Shown here piece by piece: positions 51,673 through 58,875 of a stretch of 64,000 nt of DNA. Under the pieces are notes generated by a model that did no database searches, was not told where the DNA came from, and worked only from the letters and a program-made list of their open reading frames with translations. A program made the translations under genes and the position numbers. The DNA comes from JAJFUV01 sp964561215 (GTDB lineage Bacteria > Acidobacteriota > Terriglobia > Bryobacterales > Bryobacteraceae). The DNA is taken from the NCBI GenBank assembly GCA_964561215.1, contig CAZLOS010000008.1, positions 30,930 to 94,929 of the forward strand. The letters run 5' to 3'. The number at the start of each line of letters is the position of its first letter. The first letter of the stretch is position 1.

Positions 51673-52971
51673 ATGTCCAATCCCGCGAGCTCGCCTTCGG
51701 TGGTCATCGTTGGCCGGCCCAACGTTGGCAAGTCCACCCTGTTCAACGCGATTCTCGGAAAGCGCCGCGCCATTGTGGGCGACGAACCCGGGATCACGCG
51801 CGACCGTATTCACGGCGAAGCCAACTACCGCGGCCGGCGCTTCGAACTGGTGGACACGGGCGGCATCCTGCCGGACGAAGACGAACTGATCCCCTCGGAG
51901 ATCCTCAAGCAGGCCCGCGTCGCGCTGGCCGACGCCGCGCACGTCGTATTCCTGATCGACGGCCGTACCGAGATCACCGCGGCCGACCGTGAACTGCTGC
52001 GCTTGCTGCGCCGCCTGGGCAAGCCCATCACGCTTGCGGTCAACAAGATCGACAGCGAAGCGCGCGCCGGCCTGGTCCACGAATTTCATTCACTCGGCAT
52101 CGGCGATGTGTTCGCCGTTTCCGCCGAGCACCGCCTGGGGATCGACGACCTGCTCGATCACGTGACCGCGGGATTCGCCCGCGAAGCCGCCGAAACCGCC
52201 GCCAAGCCGCCCGAGATTCGCATCGCCATCATCGGCCGCCCGAATGTGGGTAAATCGACGTTGCTCAACGCACTGGCCGGCAAGGAGCGCGCCATCGTGT
52301 CGCCGGTGGCAGGCACCACGCGCGACGCCGTCGACGAGAGCATTTCCCGCGGCGGCAAGCGTTACGTCTTTGTGGACACTGCCGGCATCCGCCGCAAGGG
52401 CAAGACCAAACTGATGGCGGAGAAACTCAGCGTGGTAATGGCGCGCAAGAACCTCGAACTCGCAGATGTCGTGCTCGTGCTGCTGGACGCCACCGAAGGC
52501 ATTCTCGGCCTGGACGCCAATATCGCAGGCTATGCGCACGAAGCGGGCCGCGCCGTGGTCATCGTGGTCAACAAGTGGGACGCCGTAGAGGGTACGGGCA
52601 AGCGCGCCTTCGAAGAGCGCGTTCGGGACGAACTGAAATTCCTCGACTACGCGCCGGTCGTGTTCCTATCCGCCAAGAACAGTTCAGGGCTGAACCGCCT
52701 GATTTCTTACATAGACCAGGGGTACGCCTCGGCGTCCACCCGCGTCACCACCGGCGAACTGAACCGCTTCGTGCAAACCCTGAAGCTCGAACCGGAGCGC
52801 AAGATCCGTTACGTCACGCAGGCCGGCGTCCGCCCACCCACCTTCGTGCTATTCACGGACCGCAAGGAGAAGCTGCACTTCTCCACCGAACGATTCCTGA
52901 TCAACCGCCTGCGCGAGAAGTTCGGTTTCCGCGGCACGCCGATCGTCATCAAGACCAAGTGGGGCAAGTAG
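51673..52971 (+). CDS. der: Ribosome assembly GTPase Der (EngA)
   Basis: A double GTPase needed for 50S subunit assembly. The 432-residue protein has two GTPase domains: first with GRPNVGKSTLFNAILG, DTGG and NKID; second with GRPNVGKSTLLNALAGKERA, DTAG and NKWD. The KH-like C-terminal domain contains PPTFVLFTDRKEKLHFSTERFLINRLREKFGFRGTPI. TATCAT lies eight bases before the ATG. It is divergent from a sugar enzyme and convergent with the NCS1 permease. Confidence 0.97.
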   Translation: MSNPASSPSVVIVGRPNVGKSTLFNAILGKRRAIVGDEPGITRDRIHGEANYRGRRFELVDTGGILPDEDELIPSEILKQARVALADAAHVVFLIDGRTEITAADRELLRLLRRLGKPITLAVNKIDSEARAGLVHEFHSLGIGDVFAVSAEHRLGIDDLLDHVTAGFAREAAETAAKPPEIRIAIIGRPNVGKSTLLNALAGKERAIVSPVAGTTRDAVDESISRGGKRYVFVDTAGIRRKGKTKLMAEKLSVVMARKNLELADVVLVLLDATEGILGLDANIAGYAHEAGRAVVIVVNKWDAVEGTGKRAFEERVRDELKFLDYAPVVFLSAKNSSGLNRLISYIDQGYASASTRVTTGELNRFVQTLKLEPERKIRYVTQAGVRPPTFVLFTDRKEKLHFSTERFLINRLREKFGFRGTPIVIKTKWGK

Positions 52972-52981
52972 AGCGCGCCTG

Positions 52982-54322
52982 TCAGAGCCAGTCCGCGGCC
53001 TTCGAGTTCGCTTTGGCTCCGACCACGGCCGGTTCCATGCCCGCCTTAGCGAGCAGCCAGTACACCGCGAAGCCCGTGAGGGTGCTGTAGACCGCCGCCG
53101 GTTGGCTGGCGTCCTTCAACGCTTGCGAGACCGGCAGGAAGGGAACGATGCCCACAAAGAATCCCAGCGCCCAGGAGATATAGCCCGCCCAGTTGATGCC
53201 TTCGCGCGGGCCGGCCCACTTTCTTCCGGAGAGGATGTAGTCGGCAACCATCGCTCCGCAGATCGGGCCGAACGATGCGCCCACAATGGAGAAGAAGCCG
53301 ATGAGATTCGCCGCGGCTCCCGTCACCGCTAGAACGATGGCGATGGTCATGGCGGCCATGGTCGAGGACATGCGCGGGACGCCCGGAATCATGGTCGAGA
53401 AACTGTTGGCCGCCACGAAGGCGCAGATGCACGAAGGCGCGACCGACGCCAGGGCGAAAAGCAGAAACATCGCCGATGACATGAATCCGCCGATCGAAGC
53501 GATGGCCGCGTCGTAGCCGGTGGCCCCGAGCATAGGATCCAAAACCCGCGCCCCGGCCACGGAGAGCCAGGGCAGCGCGCCCGCATAGAGCACCGCCAGC
53601 GCGATTCCCACGACGCCGCCCAATCGTATGTCGCGGGCGTTGCGGTTATTCATGCCGAAGTCGGCGCCCGCGGCGCCGGCCGTGGCGAAGAATCCTATGA
53701 CGATCTGGATGAGCATGGCGAATGACAGCATCGGGTCCGGGTTGGCCGGAACGTGCCGTGTCCAACCATCGCGCGTGGCGAACAGAACCACCAGCAGCAT
53801 GAGGAAGGGGATGATGTTCAGGAACAGCGATACGCGGGAGACGAACCGAATGCCCTTCACGCCGACATAGGCCATCGTGTAGCCCCATAGGACGGCGATC
53901 ACGAGGAAAAGCAGCGTGCGGGGCTTCGCCACCGCGCCGAACGCGCTCAGGATGTATTGCGAGGCCAGATAGGTGCCGACGGCGAACCAGCCGACCTGCA
54001 GCACGCCCATCAGCAATCCCGGCATCAGGTATCCGCCCTTGGTGCCGAACGTCGAACTGCCCACCACATAGAGCGGATAGCCCGTCTTCATGCCCAACAT
54101 GCCGGGCACGTAATAATACAACGCGTAGCTCAGTAGTCCGGCCACGGCCAGCGCGACGATGGCCACGGTTGTACTTGCGCGGTCGGCCGTTCCTGCCGCG
54201 ATGGCTTGGTAGAAACCGATCCAGAGAAAGATTCCGGCGTAGGAAGGCGCCGTGTTTGCGTACCAGGGTGCGCGGTTCGAAGCAGGGTTCGGAACCGCTT
54301 TTGCGATGTAGTCAGGCAGCAT
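52982..54322 (-). CDS. NCS1 family permease (cytosine/purine/allantoin type)
   Basis: A 446-residue transporter with about twelve membrane helices, related to CodB and other nucleobase:cation symporter-1 proteins. Recognisable regions are WYANTAPSYAGIFLWIGFYQ in helix 1, the internal GADFGMNNRNARDI loop, and SFGPICGAMVADYILSGRKW near helix 10, as in cytosine permeases. AAGGAG precedes the ATG, giving a normal leader. No nucleobase deaminase gene is next to it. The exact nucleobase is not predictable. Confidence 0.85.
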   Translation of the reverse strand: MLPDYIAKAVPNPASNRAPWYANTAPSYAGIFLWIGFYQAIAAGTADRASTTVAIVALAVAGLLSYALYYYVPGMLGMKTGYPLYVVGSSTFGTKGGYLMPGLLMGVLQVGWFAVGTYLASQYILSAFGAVAKPRTLLFLVIAVLWGYTMAYVGVKGIRFVSRVSLFLNIIPFLMLLVVLFATRDGWTRHVPANPDPMLSFAMLIQIVIGFFATAGAAGADFGMNNRNARDIRLGGVVGIALAVLYAGALPWLSVAGARVLDPMLGATGYDAAIASIGGFMSSAMFLLFALASVAPSCICAFVAANSFSTMIPGVPRMSSTMAAMTIAIVLAVTGAAANLIGFFSIVGASFGPICGAMVADYILSGRKWAGPREGINWAGYISWALGFFVGIVPFLPVSQALKDASQPAAVYSTLTGFAVYWLLAKAGMEPAVVGAKANSKAADWL

Positions 54323-54398
54323 GGGCTCGCTCCTTGGTTCGAATGGGTGAATTGCTCACTGCAAGGAGCGGCCATTATATATCAGTGCGGAGCGGACT

Positions 54399-54944
54399 TC
54401 AGCCGCCCTGCGCGTCGTGTTGGCCCGTGCCGGCCATGTCCTCAACCTTCGAGCCGTGGCAGTCGATGCGCTGCGGCAGAGTCGCCCGCGCGCTGACTTG
54501 CCCTTCCGTGGCGCCCAGGCCGGCCGAACGGTCTCCCGCTCCCGCGCGGGCCACGGGCGCCTCCATGCGCGCCGCATCCTCCATCATTCCCTTCAACACG
54601 GCTTCGAGCGGGGCCGCCAGGCGCTCCAGGTCCGGCCGGCCTATGAGCCGGCAGAAGTCCCTGGGCGAGATCGATTGCATCAGCGAGCCCTCGCCCGTCG
54701 AAGAAACCGCGATGCGGCAAGGCACCAGCATGGCGAATCGCACTTCGGCGGCCAGCAGCGCGGCGTAGAGATCCGCCTGGCAGACGGTGAATGAAACGAC
54801 ATCGAGCGAACTCTTGGGTTGATGCTCGCGCAGAAGACTGCCGAGGTGACTGACGGCGAGGATGGACGCTTCGTGGTTCTGCGCGGCCCGGCGCAGGATC
54901 GCCTCCATCTCTTCCAACTTGTGCCCAGAGTTGACTTGCAGCAT
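54399..54944 (-). CDS. DUF302 domain protein
   Basis: A 181-residue protein from the ATG at 54944 (MLQVNSGHKLEEME). The domain (about 1-135) matches DUF302: RFAMLVPCRIAVSSTGEGSLMQSISPRDFCRLIGRPDLERLAAPLEAVL is its typical ending. The C-terminal 45 residues are Gly/Ala-rich and look disordered. TATGAT lies 19 bases upstream with GGGGG in between; an earlier ATG at 54968 would overlap that box. DUF302 proteins have unknown function. It follows the next gene on the same strand. Confidence 0.7.
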   Translation of the reverse strand: MLQVNSGHKLEEMEAILRRAAQNHEASILAVSHLGSLLREHQPKSSLDVVSFTVCQADLYAALLAAEVRFAMLVPCRIAVSSTGEGSLMQSISPRDFCRLIGRPDLERLAAPLEAVLKGMMEDAARMEAPVARAGAGDRSAGLGATEGQVSARATLPQRIDCHGSKVEDMAGTGQHDAQGG

Positions 54945-54978
54945 GCGGAACGCCCCCGAACAGATCATACCAGAGCCC

Positions 54979-55572
54979 TCACCGGGCGGCATGCAACTCG
55001 ATCCGATCGAAATCGCCGGAAGCAACGCGTATCTTCAGCCCTCTGTGGCGCAACAGTTTCGCGGCTTCGAGCAACGCCACATTCATTTCCCGGTCGAGGT
55101 CCACATGGAAACAGTCGGCCTTGTGTTTATAGGAATACTCGACGTAATGCGGTTGCGCCGCACCCGCCATCGCCATGAGCGCATCCCAGAAGCTGCGGCG
55201 GCCGAGAAGCGAGTGCTCTGCGGCGATCTTGCGCGGGATCTCGACGCGGCAGCGCGGACCGGTCAGGACCGTGCGGAGGCAGAGATCCCTCTGGAACTCG
55301 CGGGATGGATCGGAATCCGGGAAAGCTTCCAACAATCCGCGGACGCTTGCGGCATCCTCTTCCCAGCCTTGCCAGCGGTAGCGGGCGCCTCCTGTCACCA
55401 GCACGCCGAGCCGCAGCATCTCGCGAACCCGCTCGGGGTGCTTGCCCGTGACACCGAGAATCGTCTCAACCAGTTCGACAAGCGGCATCTGTTGGACGAC
55501 AACCTGGGTAATAGAGATGTAACCGGCCGCCTCCGAACTGATCTTGACGGTTACGAGCTCCCGCGCGTCCAT
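54979..55572 (-). CDS. Conserved-looking protein of unknown function
   Basis: A 197-residue soluble protein from the ATG at 55572 (MDARELVTVKISSEAAGYISITQV). An earlier ATG at 55617 would extend into the coding region of the divergent methyltransferase and is disfavoured. Mixed alpha/beta composition, no signal peptide or membrane helix. The middle has RCRVEIPRKIAAEHSLLGRRSFWDAL and the end DLDREMNVALLEAAKLLRHRGLKIRVAS. I recognise no family. It is 34 bases upstream of the DUF302 gene, and the two may form a unit. Confidence 0.55.
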   Translation of the reverse strand: MDARELVTVKISSEAAGYISITQVVVQQMPLVELVETILGVTGKHPERVREMLRLGVLVTGGARYRWQGWEEDAASVRGLLEAFPDSDPSREFQRDLCLRTVLTGPRCRVEIPRKIAAEHSLLGRRSFWDALMAMAGAAQPHYVEYSYKHKADCFHVDLDREMNVALLEAAKLLRHRGLKIRVASGDFDRIELHAAR

Positions 55573-55595
55573 CGCATCACCGCCTCGCCAGACTT

Positions 55596-55603
55596 TACAA
55601 TAC
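55596..55603. promoter_or_regulatory. Overlapping divergent -10 elements upstream of midA
   Basis: Plus-strand TACAAT (55596-55601) ends exactly six bases before the midA GTG at 55608. Minus-strand TATTGT (55603-55598) overlaps it by four bases and would give the divergent gene a leader of about 20 bases containing GAGG. The plus side would be leaderless. Confidence 0.5.
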
Positions 55604-55607
55604 AACG

Positions 55608-56582
55608 GTGACTCCATTGACGGCGGTCCTTGCCGCGGAAATCTGCGCCGGCGGTCCTATCCCGTTCCGGCGCTTCATGGAGACGGCGCTGTATCACCCC
55701 GCGCACGGTTACTACCGCCGCGCGCGCGATCCATTCGGCAAAGACGGAGATTTCTTCACCGCCGAACAACTGCAGCCCGTCTTCGGCCGTCTGATGGCCG
55801 CGCTGGTCGGCTCGCTGCGCGACACAATGGGCGGCGCGCCGGAATTCTCCGCGGTGGAACTTGGCGCGGGACGCATGGAGATGGCGCCCGCATTCGCCGC
55901 ATTCAATTACATCCCCGTTGACAAGGGACGCGGTGAAATGCCGGACCGCTTCACGGGCATTGTCTTTGCCAACGAGTTCTTCGATGCGCTGCCGGTCGAT
56001 CTGCTGGCCGCGCGTGGTGGGACATGGCGCGAGATGCTGGTGGGTTGGCGTGAGGATCGTTTCCTTTGGGTGGAGGGGAGCGGAGCCGGGCAGCGGCAAC
56101 TCGAGTATGCGCGCCGTTATCTGCCCGCCCCCGAGGACGGCACGCTGCTCGAAGTGAACCTGGATGCGCTGGACTGGTTGGAACGCGTCGCCTCGCGCCT
56201 GGAGCGCGGTTGGGTGATCGCCATCGACTACGGCTACACCGCACGCGAGTTGATTCGCTTTCCCGAGGGGACGCTCATGAGCTACCGGCGGCACACCGCG
56301 CTCGAAGATGTGCTGTCCGAACCCGGCGGCCGCGATATCACAGCGCATGTGAACTTCACCGCGTTGATGGATCGCGCCGCGGAACTGGGGTTCGCCCCCA
56401 CGCGCCTGGAGAGACTCGTGCAAACGCTGATGGCTGCGGGCGAGAAGGATCAGTTCGCCTCGGCGCTAGCCGCCGCGGGCGATGCGGAACGCACGCGGCT
56501 CACACTACAACTCAAGACGCTGCTGTTTGGGATGGGGGAGACGTTCCGGACTCTACTGCTGGGCAAAAACGTGGAGCAATAA
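55608..56582 (+). CDS. SAM-dependent methyltransferase, MidA/NDUFAF7 family
   Basis: A 324-residue protein of the DUF185 (MidA) arginine methyltransferase family. Matches: PIPFRRFMETALYHPAHGYYRRARDPFGKDGDFFTAEQLQPVFGRLM, the SAM loop SAVELGAGRMEMAP, GIVFANEFFDALPVD, and VIAIDYGYTARELIRFPEGTLMSYRRH with the usual NFTALMDRAAELGF. The mitochondrial relative NDUFAF7 methylates a complex I subunit; bacterial substrates are not established. The GTG start is six bases after TACAAT. Its stop codon runs into the A-tract of a terminator for the minus-strand microprotein gene. Confidence 0.88.
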   Translation: MTPLTAVLAAEICAGGPIPFRRFMETALYHPAHGYYRRARDPFGKDGDFFTAEQLQPVFGRLMAALVGSLRDTMGGAPEFSAVELGAGRMEMAPAFAAFNYIPVDKGRGEMPDRFTGIVFANEFFDALPVDLLAARGGTWREMLVGWREDRFLWVEGSGAGQRQLEYARRYLPAPEDGTLLEVNLDALDWLERVASRLERGWVIAIDYGYTARELIRFPEGTLMSYRRHTALEDVLSEPGGRDITAHVNFTALMDRAAELGFAPTRLERLVQTLMAAGEKDQFASALAAAGDAERTRLTLQLKTLLFGMGETFRTLLLGKNVEQ

Positions 56583-56606
56583 AAAAGGCCCCGTGAATCC
56601 GGGGCC
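56581..56606 (-). terminator. Rho-independent terminator of the Lys/Ala microprotein gene
   Basis: On the minus strand GGCCCCG-GATTCA-CGGGGCC (56606-56587) is followed directly by six T residues (56586-56581). This is a textbook intrinsic terminator about 41 bases after the microprotein stop codon. The T-tract overlaps the midA stop codon on the plus strand. Confidence 0.8.
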
Positions 56607-56647
56607 CAGTGAACCTTGTTTGCTTGCAATCCCTGTGTGGGAAGCCC

Positions 56648-56719
56648 TTACTTCTTCTTCTTCGGAGCAGCCTTCTTGGCCGGGGCTTTCTTTGCAGCTT
56701 TCTTGGTCGCGTTCTTCAT
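56648..56719 (-). CDS. 23-residue Lys/Ala-rich basic microprotein
   Basis: The open frame starts ATG at 56719 and encodes 23 residues beginning MKNATKKAAKKA and ending in four Lys. Twelve residues are Lys, six are Ala and two are Pro, with no acidic residue, like a histone H1 tail. AGGGAG is well spaced before the ATG. A near-consensus promoter (TTGACA-N17-TATATA), a UUCG-capped leader hairpin and a T-tailed terminator frame it, so it is a complete transcription unit of roughly 190 bases. It may bind DNA or RNA, or the RNA itself may be the product. I know no named homologue. Confidence 0.6.
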   Translation of the reverse strand: MKNATKKAAKKAPAKKAAPKKKK

Positions 56720-56746
56720 CGATTGATTCTCCCTAACATCAAATTT

Positions 56747-56764
56747 GCGATCTCGAAAGATCGC
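56747..56764 (-). promoter_or_regulatory. UUCG-capped hairpin in the microprotein mRNA leader
   Basis: GCGATCT-TTCG-AGATCGC forms a perfect 7-bp stem with a TTCG (UUCG) tetraloop, among the most stable RNA loops. It lies just after the predicted transcription start and before the ribosome-binding site. It could protect the 5' end from decay. Confidence 0.6.
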
Positions 56765-56775
56765 TTCGTGATTCA

Positions 56776-56804
56776 TATATAAGGTGTTCTGTGCCGAATG
56801 TCAA
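56776..56804 (-). promoter_or_regulatory. Strong sigma-70-type promoter of the microprotein gene
   Basis: Minus-strand TTGACA (56804-56799), a 17-base spacer, then TATATA (56781-56776). It is one of the two best housekeeping promoters seen in the window, the other being that of rex. The predicted start is near 56769. Confidence 0.75.
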
Positions 56805-56921
56805 GGAAAAAATGCATCCAGGGCATTCCGGCGAGCCGCTTGAGTGCTCTCCGGAAGAAAAAAACGTATTCCGCAAATTTTGTTTTAGCTGTTCCGGAGG
56901 CCGTCTGGCGGGCACGAGAGC

Positions 56922-56951
56922 TTGCCAAGAGCGCGCACCACAGGTTAGCAT
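56922..56951 (+). promoter_or_regulatory. rlpA promoter adjacent to the start codon
   Basis: TTGCCA (56922-56927), an 18-base spacer, then TAGCAT (56946-56951), which ends eight bases before the rlpA ATG. The predicted transcript starts at or a base or two before the ATG. Confidence 0.5.
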
Positions 56952-56959
56952 CGGTCGAG

Positions 56960-57769
56960 ATGCGGACTCGGGCGGTTCTTCTATTGTTGTTGCTCTCCGT
57001 GTTGTTTACCGGCTGCGCCAAACGGAAGAAGACCTGGCACACACCGCCTCCTCCTGGCGCGTACGTCGAAACGGGCACCGCGAGTTGGTACGGCTACCCG
57101 TACGACGGACGCCGCACCTCGAGCGGCGAGATCTACGACATGGAGAAACTCACCGCCGCGCATCGTACGCTGCCCTTCAATACGTGGGTGCGCGTGAAGA
57201 ACCTCTCGAATCACCGCGAAGTCGATGTGAAGATCAACGACCGCGGGCCCTTTGCTCACGGGCGCATCATCGATCTTTCGCGCGCCGCGGCGCGCCGCAT
57301 CGAGATGATCGGTCCCGGCACGGCGAAGGTGCGTCTTGTCAGTATCCGTGCGCCGGCGCGGGAGGAACCCGTGGCGCGCAGCGAGCCTGTGCCCGCCGAA
57401 AGCCGCAGACCTTCTCCCTTCGGCGAGTCGCGGCCGCCGGCCCCTGAGACTCCTCTGCCGGAGCCCGCGACTCCACCGGCGCCTCCGGCCGCGCCATCTC
57501 CGGCTCCCGTTCCCGCGGAAGTGCCGGCGTCGAACGAGCTCTTCGGCGTGCAGGCAGGCGCTTTCGCGGACCGCGATCGCGCCGAGCAGTTGCGCGGGGA
57601 GTTGGAACGCCGTTACGGCAAAGCGCGGCTCGTCGAGAAGAAGGGCACGCCAACCATGTGGCGAGTCGTCGTCGGCGAATGTGCCGATGCGGACGCGGCA
57701 TCGGCTCTGGCCCAGCAACTTCGCAAGGACTTCCCCGGTGCGTACGTAACCCGCATCGACCAGAAGTAA
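56960..57769 (+). CDS. rlpA: Septal ring lipoprotein RlpA with SPOR domain
   Basis: RlpA is a lytic transglycosylase acting on denuded glycan strands at the septum. The ATG at 56960 starts a lipoprotein signal (MRTRAVLLLLLLSVLFTGCAKRK), giving 269 residues. The double-psi beta-barrel follows: ETGTASWYGYPYDGRRTSSGEIYDMEKLTAAHRTLPFNTWVRVKNL and VKINDRGPFAHGRIIDLS, with the catalytic Asp in INDRGP. A Pro-rich linker (about 120-180) leads to the SPOR domain (FGVQAGAFADRDRAEQLRGEL), which binds septal peptidoglycan. Confidence 0.94.
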   Translation: MRTRAVLLLLLLSVLFTGCAKRKKTWHTPPPPGAYVETGTASWYGYPYDGRRTSSGEIYDMEKLTAAHRTLPFNTWVRVKNLSNHREVDVKINDRGPFAHGRIIDLSRAAARRIEMIGPGTAKVRLVSIRAPAREEPVARSEPVPAESRRPSPFGESRPPAPETPLPEPATPPAPPAAPSPAPVPAEVPASNELFGVQAGAFADRDRAEQLRGELERRYGKARLVEKKGTPTMWRVVVGECADADAASALAQQLRKDFPGAYVTRIDQK

Positions 57770-57858
57770 CAAGATGGCCGGCAACATTTCTCCTGCTCGC
57801 CGCACTATACATTTTGGGGGAGGAGTATTCCTTCCCTGTTACGTATAATTGACTTCAG

Positions 57859-58875
57859 ATGATGGTTCGCGGAAATGACGGGGCGACGGCGCTGGTGGGG
57901 CAATCCCCGCGTATGCGCCAGGTCATGCGCTTGGTCGAGAAGTTGAGCCGGTGCCGCTGGCCGGTGCTTCTGCTCGGAGAAACGGGCACCGGCAAGGAAG
58001 TCGTGGCGCGCGCCATTCATAACGCCAATCCCGTCGGCCCGTTCGTTCCCATCGATTGTTCGGCGCTGGTCGGGCCGCTCATGGAGAGCGAGTTGTTCGG
58101 CCATGTCAAAGGGTCTTTCACCGGCGCCGTCGCCACCAAAGTCGGGTTGATCGAGAAGGCCGACGGCGGCACCGCATTCTTCGATGAAATCGGCGAATTG
58201 CCGCTGGATATGCAAGTCAAGCTGCTGCGCGTGCTGCAGGAGAAGGAGTTCCGGCCGGTGGGCGCCACCACGGTGCGCCACTCGGACTTCCGCCTCATCG
58301 CGGCCACCAATCGCGACCTGGCGCAGGAAGTGGAACGCGGCACGTTCCGGCGCGACCTCTATTACCGCCTCAACGTGGTGCCGTTGCGCGTGGCGCCTCT
58401 GAGGGAACGCAAGGAAGACATCCCGGCGCTCATCGCTCATTTCCTGGGATGCTATGGCGACAACCACACGATGACCCAGGAGACCCTGGATGCCATGCTC
58501 AGCTACGATTGGCCCGGCAACGTGCGCGAACTCGAGCACTGCATTCAGCACATGGTGGCGATCAACTCCGGGCCGCTGATCCATGTGGCGGACCTGCCCA
58601 CCGCGCTGCAGAACCACTTGCTGTCGCGTCGAGGGCAGGGAATGGCCGCTGCCGCAGCCGCGGCCGCCGCCGAGCCTGCCCCTCGCATGGCCCCGCGCAT
58701 GGCGTCCAGCGCGCTGCCGACGCCCCCCGTCATGCGTCTCACCGACATGGAGAAGAACGCGATCATGCAGGCCCTCGACTACACCAAGGGCGACCGCATG
58801 ATGGCGGCGCAGCTTCTCGGCATCGGAAGAACCACGCTTTACAGGAAACTGAAGGAATACGGTCTGAGCCGTTGA
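57859..58875 (+). CDS. Sigma-54-dependent activator lacking a sensor domain
   Basis: A 338-residue AAA+ enhancer-binding protein. Walker A is LLGETGTGKEVVARAIH, the sigma-54 contact loop is ELFGHVKGSFTGA (GSFTGA rather than GAFTGA), Walker B is TAFFDEIGEL, and RRDLYYRLNVVPL follows. The C-terminal Fis helix-turn-helix is KNAIMQALDYTKGDRMMAAQLLGIGRTTLYRKLKEYGL. There is no receiver, GAF or PAS domain, so activity must be set by a partner or by expression. An Ala tract (about residues 259-269) forms the linker to the DNA-binding domain. TATAAT ends nine bases before the ATG. Its TGA overlaps the TTG of the next gene. Confidence 0.93.
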   Translation: MMVRGNDGATALVGQSPRMRQVMRLVEKLSRCRWPVLLLGETGTGKEVVARAIHNANPVGPFVPIDCSALVGPLMESELFGHVKGSFTGAVATKVGLIEKADGGTAFFDEIGELPLDMQVKLLRVLQEKEFRPVGATTVRHSDFRLIAATNRDLAQEVERGTFRRDLYYRLNVVPLRVAPLRERKEDIPALIAHFLGCYGDNHTMTQETLDAMLSYDWPGNVRELEHCIQHMVAINSGPLIHVADLPTALQNHLLSRRGQGMAAAAAAAAAEPAPRMAPRMASSALPTPPVMRLTDMEKNAIMQALDYTKGDRMMAAQLLGIGRTTLYRKLKEYGLSR

